Shown piece after piece: positions 8,431-15,640 of a DNA stretch of 34,135 nucleotides (position 1 is its first letter; each line of letters begins with the position of its first letter). Under the pieces are notes generated by a model. The model saw nothing but the letters and a program-made list of their open reading frames with translations, was not told where the DNA came from and did no database searches. Made by a program: the position numbers and the translations under genes. Source of the DNA: Candidatus Nanopelagicales bacterium (GTDB taxonomy: Bacteria; Actinomycetota; Actinomycetes; S36-B12); NCBI GenBank assembly GCA_018609125.1, contig JABAYF010000015.1, forward strand, positions 33,046 through 67,180, given 5' to 3'.

Positions 8431-8464
8431 TTCAAAGTCACTACTGTTCGCCAAGGAGGCGGCA

Positions 8465-9673
8465 ATGGAATTTGCCTATGACTCGACCGTGACTGATCTG
8501 GAGTCAACGGCGCAGGAATTTCTTGTCGACCACGTGTTGCCCGCCGAACCGATCTACGCGGCGCAGCGTCGCGAGATCGGCGCCTGGGACACGCCTGAGG
8601 TTATTGAGGAACTCAAGCTTGAGGCCAGGCGCAGAGGATTGTGGAACCTTTTCTTACCCGGCGATAGGGGTGCGGGCCTTACTAACCTTCAGTACGCACC
8701 GATCGCTGAGATTTCCGGTCGAAGTCCTTGGATCATGCCCGAAGCAATGAACTGCTCGGCCCCAGACACGGGAAACATGGAAATCTTGCATCACTTTGCT
8801 ACCCCTGAGGTACGCGAACAGTGGCTGCCAGCCCTGCTCGAAGGCAAAATCCGTTCGGTGTATTCGATGACCGAGCCCGCGGTGGCGAGTTCAGATGCCA
8901 ACAACATTTCGACTCGCATCACCGAAGAGAATGGTGGGTTTCGGATCAAGGGCCGCAAATGGTGGTCCAGCGGCGCGATGAGTCCCTCCTGCAAGGTGGC
9001 AATTGTCATGGGTCTGTCGGATCCGGACGCCGACAAGCACCGCCGCCACAGCATGATCGTGGTACCCCTGGACACACCCGGTGTCAACATCATCCGGTCT
9101 ACGAGTGTCTTCGGTTACACCGACGGTGGGCACGGTGGTCACGCCGAGATTGAGTATGACGTCTGGGTTCCTCGCGATCACCTGCTCGGCGAGCTCCATG
9201 GTGGTTTCGCTATCGCCCAAGCTCGTCTTGGCCCCGGTCGAATTCACCACGCGATGCGTTTGATCGGCATGGCCGAGCGAGCCTATGACCTGATGTGCGA
9301 GCGAGCCCTCGTTCGCTTCCCGTTTGGAAAGTCGATTGCTGAGCAGGGAGTCTTTCAGGATTGGATCGCGGAGGCGCGAATCAAAATCGAGATGAATCGA
9401 CTACTCGTCTTGAAAACGGCGTGGCTGATGGACACCGTCGGAAACCGTGGCGCCGCGGTAGAGATTTCTGCCATCAAGGTGTCGACGCCGGAGATGGCTA
9501 CCTGGGTAATAGACCGGGCTATCGAAACATTTGGTGGGGCTGGCGTCAGTCAGGACACGCCTTTGGCTGAGTTGTACTCAACGGCAAGGATGTTGCACAT
9601 CGCAGATGGTCCTGATGAGGTGCACAAGATGGCTCTGGCTCGACGAGAACTTCGTCGGTATAAGACATCCTGA
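8465..9673 (+). CDS. Acyl-CoA dehydrogenase, ACAD10/11-like
   Basis: A 402-residue flavoprotein of the acyl-CoA dehydrogenase superfamily. It carries YSMTEPAVASSDANN (flavin-binding signature), RKWWSSGAMSP, and a C-terminal ADGPDEVHKMALARREL block that is characteristic of the ACAD10/ACAD11/FadE36 branch. Asp381 sits where classical MCAD has its catalytic Glu. Members of this branch in mammals and LvaC in Pseudomonas act in 4-hydroxy-acid breakdown through phosphorylated acyl-CoA intermediates; no aminoglycoside-phosphotransferase-like kinase partner is visible here. AAGGAGG precedes the ATG by about six bases. It is followed by TetR and HAD genes in the same direction, and is divergent from the dehydrogenase at 7183-8328. 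Confidence 0.9.
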   Translation: MEFAYDSTVTDLESTAQEFLVDHVLPAEPIYAAQRREIGAWDTPEVIEELKLEARRRGLWNLFLPGDRGAGLTNLQYAPIAEISGRSPWIMPEAMNCSAPDTGNMEILHHFATPEVREQWLPALLEGKIRSVYSMTEPAVASSDANNISTRITEENGGFRIKGRKWWSSGAMSPSCKVAIVMGLSDPDADKHRRHSMIVVPLDTPGVNIIRSTSVFGYTDGGHGGHAEIEYDVWVPRDHLLGELHGGFAIAQARLGPGRIHHAMRLIGMAERAYDLMCERALVRFPFGKSIAEQGVFQDWIAEARIKIEMNRLLVLKTAWLMDTVGNRGAAVEISAIKVSTPEMATWVIDRAIETFGGAGVSQDTPLAELYSTARMLHIADGPDEVHKMALARRELRRYKTS

Positions 9674-9706
9674 AGACGTCTTTGATGTCGTTGCTATGAA
9701 AGCATC

Positions 9707-10342
9707 ATGATGTCTGGTGCATCAACCGTGGACGCCATCCGTCGGGTCGGTCTTGAGATGTTTGCTCGCGATGGTTACGAGGCAACAACCATGCGGGCTA
9801 TCGCGAGTGAAGTGGGAATCCAGGCCGGAAGCCTGTACAACCACTTTGCTTCCAAGGAAGAGATTCTTTGGGACCTCACACGTGGTGCCCTGATGCAATT
9901 AACGAGCCGAATTCGCGAGTCGATGGAGACCCTGGCCGTCGATGCTGATGCCCGGGATCAATTGTCCGCCTTCGTCGATGCGCATGTTCGCTTTCATGCC
10001 CTCAACAGTGACCAGGCGAGCATTGTCAATCGACAGATGGCGGGCCTATCTGCGACGCATTACCGACAGGCGGTGTCGCTTCGGGCGACGTTCGAAACTC
10101 AGTTGGGTGACATCCTTCGAAATGGCGACGCATCTGGTGAATTTCACGTCATTGATTTGCGGATGTCTGTCATCGCGATTTTGCAAATGTGTATTTCTGT
10201 CTCGACCTGGTACCGAGCGGACGGCAAATTGAGTCCAGATGAGATCTGCGCCGTATACGTGCAACTGTCGCAACGGATGGTTGGCTTTGATCAACGTGCG
10301 CTCATGGCCAGCGGCCCAAGGAAAGGAGTTTCCCAGCGATGA
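9707..10342 (+). CDS. TetR/AcrR family transcriptional regulator (KstR2-like C-terminal domain)
   Basis: A 211-residue regulator. Residues 7-55 form the TetR helix-turn-helix domain, with FARDGYEATTMRAIASEVG and then GSLYNHFASKEEIL. The C-terminal half contains VNRQMAGLSATHYRQ and ISVSTWYRADGKLSPDEICA, reminiscent of KstR2-type acyl-CoA-responsive regulators of actinobacteria. It probably represses the flanking dehydrogenase operons and releases DNA on binding a pathway acyl-CoA; both points are inferred. The start is one of two adjacent ATGs with only a weak ribosome binding site. It lies 33 bp after the dehydrogenase and overlaps the HAD gene by ATGA, so regulator and phosphatase are cotranslated. 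Confidence 0.9.
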   Translation: MMSGASTVDAIRRVGLEMFARDGYEATTMRAIASEVGIQAGSLYNHFASKEEILWDLTRGALMQLTSRIRESMETLAVDADARDQLSAFVDAHVRFHALNSDQASIVNRQMAGLSATHYRQAVSLRATFETQLGDILRNGDASGEFHVIDLRMSVIAILQMCISVSTWYRADGKLSPDEICAVYVQLSQRMVGFDQRALMASGPRKGVSQR

Positions 10343-11025
10343 GTCACAACTCGCTGAATCTGGACCAAACGCTGGGGGCGGTTCTTTTCGACTGGGATGG
10401 GACATTGGTCGACACTGGCGGAATCCTGCTGGATTGCTGGCAGATGTCGACCGAGGAGGTGCTCGGCTACCGCTTTCCGGTTGAAGAGTCAGATCGCCGC
10501 CGGGTTTTGTCGATGAGGGCTGTCGATAGTTTTCCCACGATCACTAGCGGACCCGAGCAGGTCGCAGAACTCACTCGCGTATTCGATCGCACGTACGCAC
10601 AATTGGCTCCCACACACGTTCAGGTGCACTCAGGTGCCGGCGAACTCCTGAGAGAATTGAAAGACCGTGGAATTCGAACAGGGGTGGTGACTTCCAAGGC
10701 ACCGGTGCGCTATGAGATCGACGCGCAGATCGCGGGCCTGAGCGCCTTAATGGACGTCGTGATTACCGGTGATGACGTGGCCAAGGGAAAGCCCGATCCC
10801 GAGGGCATACACAAGGCCCTGAGCCAGATAGCGGTGACCCCGTCGGCTTCGGTCTACGTGGGCGATGGGCCGGTCGATGCGAGGGCGGGCAAGGCGGCCG
10901 GTCTAGGCACGGTGCTGATGAGTCATGGGTTGCACTCCCGTGACGAGTTTCAGGCGGTGGATCCCGACCTGATTGTGGACGATCTGCATCAACTCGCGGC
11001 GATATTGCGCGCGATCCCGGTCTAA
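10339..11025 (+). CDS. HAD-superfamily phosphatase (phosphoglycolate-phosphatase-like)
   Basis: A 228-residue HAD hydrolase of the PGP/beta-phosphoglucomutase type. Motif I is FDWDGTLVDT with nucleophile Asp18 and acid-base Asp20. Motif II lies in GVVTSKAP, motif III is the lysine in KGKPDPEGI, and motif IV is VGDGPVDARAGKAAG. A helical cap sits between motifs I and II. All catalytic residues are present, so active phosphomonoesterase is likely, with an unknown small-molecule substrate. It overlaps the TetR gene by 4 bp. Phosphohistidine-type proteins follow downstream, so a phosphorylated pathway intermediate or a damaged by-product is a plausible substrate. Confidence 0.88.
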   Translation: MSHNSLNLDQTLGAVLFDWDGTLVDTGGILLDCWQMSTEEVLGYRFPVEESDRRRVLSMRAVDSFPTITSGPEQVAELTRVFDRTYAQLAPTHVQVHSGAGELLRELKDRGIRTGVVTSKAPVRYEIDAQIAGLSALMDVVITGDDVAKGKPDPEGIHKALSQIAVTPSASVYVGDGPVDARAGKAAGLGTVLMSHGLHSRDEFQAVDPDLIVDDLHQLAAILRAIPV

Positions 11026-11165
11026 GATCTCCACGCTCAAGAAGGGACAAACATCCGACTAATTTCACGAAAGGAGATCGCGGATGCTGGCTATTCGTTA
11101 GCCTGACGTGTCGTATCCCTCACCCAAACATCAGATCTTTGACCGAATAGGGAAAGGTGCCCACC

Positions 11166-11783
11166 GTGAGTGAGCAGGAGTTGTCACTGGATTTCTTGGC
11201 CGTCCATGGCCTCGCTGTACGCAAGGCCGCCGGCCCCGGTGCCGTTGCTGATCTGCTGAACGCAGACGAGAGCGCGGTGGCCGCAGTCTTCGATGCGGCA
11301 ATGGCAGAAGGCAAGATTGCCGGAGCCAAGGGCATCTTCATGGTGGCACCGGCAGGGCAGGCCTGGCTGGCGGATCAGTACCCCATCGTGTATGCCAGCG
11401 CACGCGAAGACGGAGCTCTCACCGCGGCGTATGAGCGGTTTGAGCGAGTGAACACGCAGTTGTTGGCGTTGTTTACCGACTGGCAAACGATGCCGGCGGG
11501 AGGCCAGCGGGTACCGAATGACCACTCAGATCCTGACTACGATCGTGTGATCATTGACCGACTCGGCGACCTACATGAGCGAGCCGAGCGAGTGGTCGGC
11601 AATTGCAGTGAGGCGGAGCCGCGACTTGGTCGCTACCTTGAGCGCCTAGAGGCCGCCTACGACAAGGTCCTCGCAGGGGATACCGACTACGTGAGTGGTG
11701 TCCGCATCGATAGCTACCACACCGTGTGGTTTGAACTTCACGAAGACCTACTTCGCATGCTCGGTCGCCAGCGTCAGGAGTGA
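11166..11783 (+). CDS. 205-aa protein of unknown function, probable partner of the PPDK-like protein
   Basis: Starting at the GTG at 11166, with GGAAAGG eight bases upstream, the product has 205 residues. An in-frame GTG at 11157 overlaps the ribosome binding site and is less likely. Residues 5-68 look like a winged-helix fold (a short-helix pattern ending GIFMVAPAGQAWLADQ). The rest is helical and contains NDHSDPDYDRVIIDRL and a striking C-terminal IDSYHTVWFELHEDLLR. From memory, a similar module occurs as a C-terminal extension or neighbouring protein of short actinobacterial PPDK-like proteins, but I could not verify this. The next gene, PPDK-like, begins 4 bp after the stop. It may be a substrate-binding or regulatory subunit; no function is established. 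Confidence 0.75.
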   Translation: MSEQELSLDFLAVHGLAVRKAAGPGAVADLLNADESAVAAVFDAAMAEGKIAGAKGIFMVAPAGQAWLADQYPIVYASAREDGALTAAYERFERVNTQLLALFTDWQTMPAGGQRVPNDHSDPDYDRVIIDRLGDLHERAERVVGNCSEAEPRLGRYLERLEAAYDKVLAGDTDYVSGVRIDSYHTVWFELHEDLLRMLGRQRQE

Positions 11784-11787
11784 ATCT

Positions 11788-13551
11788 GTGAGTCAACCCG
11801 AACAACGAATCATCGTTCTTGACGGCACCCAGGTGCCAGACAGGGAGATTATCGGGGGTAAGGCTTGGAGCATTGCTCGGATGACCAAGCTCGGGCTGCG
11901 GGTGCCGCCTGCGTTTGTGATTCCTATTTCTGAATGCGCGCGCTATCACGAGAATTCGCGCACATTGGATGACGACCTCTGGCAGCAGATTCTGTCTGGC
12001 GTGGCAGCGATCGAGCAAGCTACAGGTCGGGTGATGGGCAATCCAGATGCGCCACTACTTGTATCCGTGAGATCGGGTGCAGCAGTGAGCATGCCAGGCA
12101 TGATGGATACCGTGCTCAACCTCGGTATTACCGATGAGGTCGAGTACGGCCTGGCTCGAATTACGGCCGATGCCGGTTATGCACGAGACACTCATGCGCG
12201 GTTCTGCCACACATACGGAGACATCGTATTCAAGGCGGACTTGGATCCGTATGTATGTGGACCAAGCCCCAGCGAGGTCCGCGACCTGGTCGCCGATGAC
12301 GTAGGTCAAGCGATCCCAGAGGATCCCCATGATCAATTGCGGCAGGCTATTTGTGCTGTCTTCGACTCTTGGGAGTCGGCTCGTGCCAAGAGTTATCGCA
12401 GACACTGGGGTATCTCCGACGTCGGCGGCACCGCGGTCACAATCCAGGCAATGGTGTTCGGGAACCTAGGTGATGAGTCAGGTACCGGGGTTTTGTTCAC
12501 CCGAAATCCCCTAACCGGTGAGTCCGTGCCCTATGGAGAGTGGTTGCCGGGAGGTCAGGGCGATGACGTCGTGGGGGGAACCCACGCGGTGAAGGATCTC
12601 ACCGAACTTGCCCAGACGATGCCGAACGTGCACTCGGAATTGATTGAGTGGGCCGGGATTTTGGAACACGAGCACGCAGATGTGCAAGACGTTGAGTTCA
12701 CGGTGGAGCAGGGTGTGCTGTATCTCTTGCAGACGCGAGGTGCAAAGCGTTCGCCCGAAGCGGCCGTTCAGATAGCGATTGACTTGGTCCACGAGGGCTT
12801 GATAACCCCTGCAATTGCTGTCAGTCGCGTAACGTCTGAACAGATTCGCTCCGTACTTCTGCCCTACCTTGCCGAGCACACGGTGGCCAATGTGACGCCG
12901 ATTGCCATCGGTGAACCCGCATGCCCGGGAGTGGCTCAAGGCATCGGCGTTATAGACCCTGACGAAGTGGAATCCCGCGCTGCTGCAGGCGAGAGCCTGG
13001 TACTGGTGCGACCAACCACGAGCCCTAATGACGTTCACGGAATGATCGCTGCGGTAGCGGTGGTGACTGATCTGGGCGGGTCGACCTCGCACGCGGCGGT
13101 CGTCACTCGAGCTCTGGGTCGCCCGAGTGTTGTTGGTGTGGGTGACGGGGTGGCCGAGGGCCTAGCGGGCAAGGAGTTGACGGTGGACGGAGGGAGTGGG
13201 CGCGTTTACGCCGGCTACCTTCCGTTGGAGTCAACGCAGATCGATGATCATCCTGCGCTGGCCCCGTTGGCGGCCTGGGCTAACGAACACTGTCCCGTGC
13301 AGGTAGTTCCCAACGCGGAGGGGGACGTTCTTGATCTGGATTCCGTTGCGCAGGTCCTTGACCCGCAAACGGGGCGAGTTGACTCGCAGGCACTGATGGA
13401 AGCATTGAGTCAAGCGTCGGGTCCGGTTCGTTCATCTGTATTGGAATCCGCTGAAGGCGCGAGCGCGCTGTTGGAATCCGGCGTGACGGTGGTCGTCGCT
13501 GATCCTGCATTGCCACTGCAGTTGCGGCTGATTCAGGCGTCCAGAACGTGA
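11788..13551 (+). CDS. PPDK-like protein: ATP-grasp plus phosphohistidine domain, no PEP/pyruvate barrel
   Basis: From the GTG at 11788 (AGGAG seven bases upstream) the product has 587 residues. The N-terminal half matches the nucleotide-binding part of pyruvate phosphate dikinase: GGKA (23-26), then LGLRVPPAFVI, then VSVRSG (92-97) and SMPGMMDTVLNLG. Residues about 395-490 form the swivelling domain, with TDLGGSTSHAAVVTR carrying the phospho-accepting His435. PPDK should continue with a C-terminal barrel of several hundred residues that binds pyruvate/PEP; here only about 95 unrelated residues follow. ATP-dependent His phosphorylation is likely, but the acceptor is unknown and may be supplied by the preceding 205-aa protein. 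Phenylphosphate synthase and cresol-phosphorylating enzymes show that such modules can phosphorylate other alcohols. It overlaps the following HAD gene by GTGA. Confidence 0.88.
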   Translation: MSQPEQRIIVLDGTQVPDREIIGGKAWSIARMTKLGLRVPPAFVIPISECARYHENSRTLDDDLWQQILSGVAAIEQATGRVMGNPDAPLLVSVRSGAAVSMPGMMDTVLNLGITDEVEYGLARITADAGYARDTHARFCHTYGDIVFKADLDPYVCGPSPSEVRDLVADDVGQAIPEDPHDQLRQAICAVFDSWESARAKSYRRHWGISDVGGTAVTIQAMVFGNLGDESGTGVLFTRNPLTGESVPYGEWLPGGQGDDVVGGTHAVKDLTELAQTMPNVHSELIEWAGILEHEHADVQDVEFTVEQGVLYLLQTRGAKRSPEAAVQIAIDLVHEGLITPAIAVSRVTSEQIRSVLLPYLAEHTVANVTPIAIGEPACPGVAQGIGVIDPDEVESRAAAGESLVLVRPTTSPNDVHGMIAAVAVVTDLGGSTSHAAVVTRALGRPSVVGVGDGVAEGLAGKELTVDGGSGRVYAGYLPLESTQIDDHPALAPLAAWANEHCPVQVVPNAEGDVLDLDSVAQVLDPQTGRVDSQALMEALSQASGPVRSSVLESAEGASALLESGVTVVVADPALPLQLRLIQASRT

Positions 13552-14180
13552 CGCTGATCTCCCATGATCGACCTCGCGGACTCCTGGTCGATTGGGGCGG
13601 GGTAATGACGCAGCCATTACGCGAATGTATTGCGACATGGGCATGGTCGGAGAGTTTGGACCCGGAGGGCATCATGTCCTCGCTCACAGAGTTAATTGTG
13701 GGCGGAGATAATCCATTGCAGGCGTTAGAGATTGGGCAGTTATCACGGCCCGATGTGGCGCCTTGGCTGGCGGGCGTGTTTGCGTCACACGGACCCGAAC
13801 CAGATCCGGACAATCTCTTTGAGCGCATGTTTGCACCGCTTCGCACGAATATTGAAATGCGCGATTTGCTCTGCGACGTGAGGTCTCAGGGTTTGCGAAC
13901 GGGTCTGGTGTCGAACTCCTGGGGCGATTCCTATGACCGGACGCTATGGGATGAGGCATTCGACGCTGTTGTCATAAGCGGTGAGGTGGGGCTGCGTAAG
14001 CCGAGCATGGAAATCTTCGAACTGGCTTTGTCTCTCATTGACTTGCCGGCCGAGGATGTCGTGTACGTTGATGACGAGTACCCGAACGTCCTTGCGGCGG
14101 CCTCCTACGGATTCCGGGCCGTTCATTGCGATCCCAATGATCCATTACGTGTCCAAAGGGTCCGAGAAGCGGTCATTTAG
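13548..14180 (+). CDS. HAD-like hydrolase with altered motif I
   Basis: A 210-residue HAD protein beginning at a GTG that overlaps the PPDK-like stop by 4 bp. Motif I is LLVDWGGVMT: the nucleophile Asp15 is present, but the usual second Asp is Gly17. This resembles the D-x-G-G-V-x-T variant found in epoxide-hydrolase N-domain-like and ACAD10-like HAD domains, some of which are weak or inactive phosphatases. Other motifs are VSNSWGD (II), GLRKPSMEIF (III) and VYVDDEYPNVLAA (IV). Tight coupling to the PPDK-like gene suggests it acts on that enzyme's phosphorylated product or partners it structurally. The amidase start follows the stop codon with no gap. Confidence 0.85.
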   Translation: MTLISHDRPRGLLVDWGGVMTQPLRECIATWAWSESLDPEGIMSSLTELIVGGDNPLQALEIGQLSRPDVAPWLAGVFASHGPEPDPDNLFERMFAPLRTNIEMRDLLCDVRSQGLRTGLVSNSWGDSYDRTLWDEAFDAVVISGEVGLRKPSMEIFELALSLIDLPAEDVVYVDDEYPNVLAAASYGFRAVHCDPNDPLRVQRVREAVI

Positions 14181-15572
14181 ATGTCCAACCCCGTTGAATT
14201 TGATGTTGAGTCTCTGACTGTCGGATTCGCCAATTCAGATCTGTCACCGGTTGAGGTCGCCCAGGCTTGCCTTGACGCCATCAGCGAAATCAATCCGGCG
14301 CTCAATGCGTTCACCGATTTCGACGCGGATTCAGCGCTTGCTCAGGCGAAGTCGAGTGAATTTCGATGGCGACTGGGAACCCCCCTGGGGCGTCTGGACG
14401 GTATCCCCGTTGCGATCAAGGACACGATGGCTATGCGCGGTTGGCAAACGCGCAAAGGTTCCCTGCAAACGGTCGATGCCGCAGAGGAAACGCAAGATGC
14501 ACCAGCGGTGGCGCGGCTTCGGGATGGAGGGGCGGTGTTTCTGGGTAAGACCACCACACCGGAATTTGGCTGGAAAGGTGTTGGTGATTCACCTCTCACC
14601 GGAATCACTCGCAACCCCTGGGATCAGCAGCGCACGACCGGAGGGTCATCTGCTGGTTCCGCAGCAGCGGTTGCCACCGGCATGACCGTTCTGGCCACCG
14701 GAACCGACGGTGGTGGTTCTGTTCGTATGCCGGCGGCATTTTGTGGAATCTTTGGGCTGAAGCCGACATTTTCCGTTATTCCCGTCTTTCCTCCGTCGAC
14801 CGGCGGCACCTTGTCCCACGTTGGTCCAATGACTCGAACGGTGGCCGATGCAGCCGCGATGATGGAGGTAGTCGCTCGCGCGGATCCCCGCGAGATTTAC
14901 CCGGTACCTGAAGATTCAAGCCCTTGGGTGAGTGAGTTGGGCCGTGGAATAGATGGACTGCGCATTGCCTATTCTCCCGATTACGGGTACGCCGACGTGG
15001 ATCCGCAGATAGCGGCTGCAGTACAAGCCGCCACTTTGTTCATGCAAGATGCCGGTGCCACGGTTGAGTTGATTGACCCGCCCTTTGAGGATCCTCGTGA
15101 AGATTTCTGCACCATTTGGGACGCAATGTTGTCCATGGCGCTGTTGGGAGTAGCAACGGAAAGGCTAGGCCAGAGCGACCCAGGACTACGGGCCACCTTT
15201 GAACGCGGCAGCAAACTCACTGCACAGGATTACCTGAATGCGGAAAAGGCACGGCTTCGAATGAGCAAGTCACTCGCTGAGTTATTTAGTTCATACGACC
15301 TGCTGATCTCGCCGCAGATGCCGACGGTTGCTCTTCCGGTTGGTCAAGATGTGTGGGACACAGATGCGCAAGATCATTGGACGCAGTGGACACCGTTTAC
15401 ATACCCGCATAATCTTTCGCGCTGTCCGGCAGCCAGCGTTCCGATAGGACTCACAGACGACGGCTTACCCATGGCGATGCAGATCGTGGGACGTCACTTC
15501 GATGATCGTCTTGTGCTGCGTGCGGCTGCTCGGTACGAAGCGGATAATCCGTTTACGCGATGGTCCATGTAA
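14181..15572 (+). CDS. Amidase-signature family hydrolase
   Basis: A 463-residue amidase-signature enzyme. The catalytic triad is visible as Lys80 (PVAIKDT), Ser156 in TTGGSSAGSAAAV and the nucleophile Ser180 in GTDGGGSVRMPAA. Length and C-terminal PMAMQIVGRHFDD agree with GatA-like and small-molecule amidases. There are no gatB or gatC neighbours, so tRNA amidotransferase is unlikely; hydrolysis of a small amide, or an ester-like or acyl-transfer reaction, is more likely. It is the last gene of the plus-strand unit, starting right after the HAD stop, and is followed by a strong terminator. Confidence 0.92.
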   Translation: MSNPVEFDVESLTVGFANSDLSPVEVAQACLDAISEINPALNAFTDFDADSALAQAKSSEFRWRLGTPLGRLDGIPVAIKDTMAMRGWQTRKGSLQTVDAAEETQDAPAVARLRDGGAVFLGKTTTPEFGWKGVGDSPLTGITRNPWDQQRTTGGSSAGSAAAVATGMTVLATGTDGGGSVRMPAAFCGIFGLKPTFSVIPVFPPSTGGTLSHVGPMTRTVADAAAMMEVVARADPREIYPVPEDSSPWVSELGRGIDGLRIAYSPDYGYADVDPQIAAAVQAATLFMQDAGATVELIDPPFEDPREDFCTIWDAMLSMALLGVATERLGQSDPGLRATFERGSKLTAQDYLNAEKARLRMSKSLAELFSSYDLLISPQMPTVALPVGQDVWDTDAQDHWTQWTPFTYPHNLSRCPAASVPIGLTDDGLPMAMQIVGRHFDDRLVLRAAARYEADNPFTRWSM

Positions 15573-15587
15573 AGCGCTGGCCAAACC

Positions 15588-15627
15588 AAAACGAGCGGGG
15601 CAGCATCTAGCGTGCCCCGCTCGTTTT
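15588..15627. terminator. Bidirectional intrinsic terminator
   Basis: Perfect 15-bp stem: AAAACGAGCGGGGCA at 15588-15602 and its complement at 15613-15627, with a 10-base loop. The A-run on one side and T-run on the other let it act in both directions. It lies between the convergent amidase (ends 15572) and the 516-aa gene (ends 15641). Confidence 0.92.
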
Positions 15628-15640
15628 GAGGTAGAACGTG

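Noticed and set aside
9942..10232. Alternative-frame ORF inside the TetR gene
   Set aside because: Shadow of a clear TetR-family protein in another frame.
11157..11165. GTG start at 11157 for the 205-aa protein
   Set aside because: It overlaps the GGAAAGG ribosome binding site, which is placed properly for the GTG at 11166.
11788..13551. Complete pyruvate phosphate dikinase
   Set aside because: The C-terminal PEP/pyruvate barrel is missing; only about 95 unrelated residues follow the phosphohistidine domain.
14181..15572. Glutamyl-tRNA amidotransferase subunit A
   Set aside because: The amidase signature fits, but gatB and gatC are absent and the operon context is catabolic.
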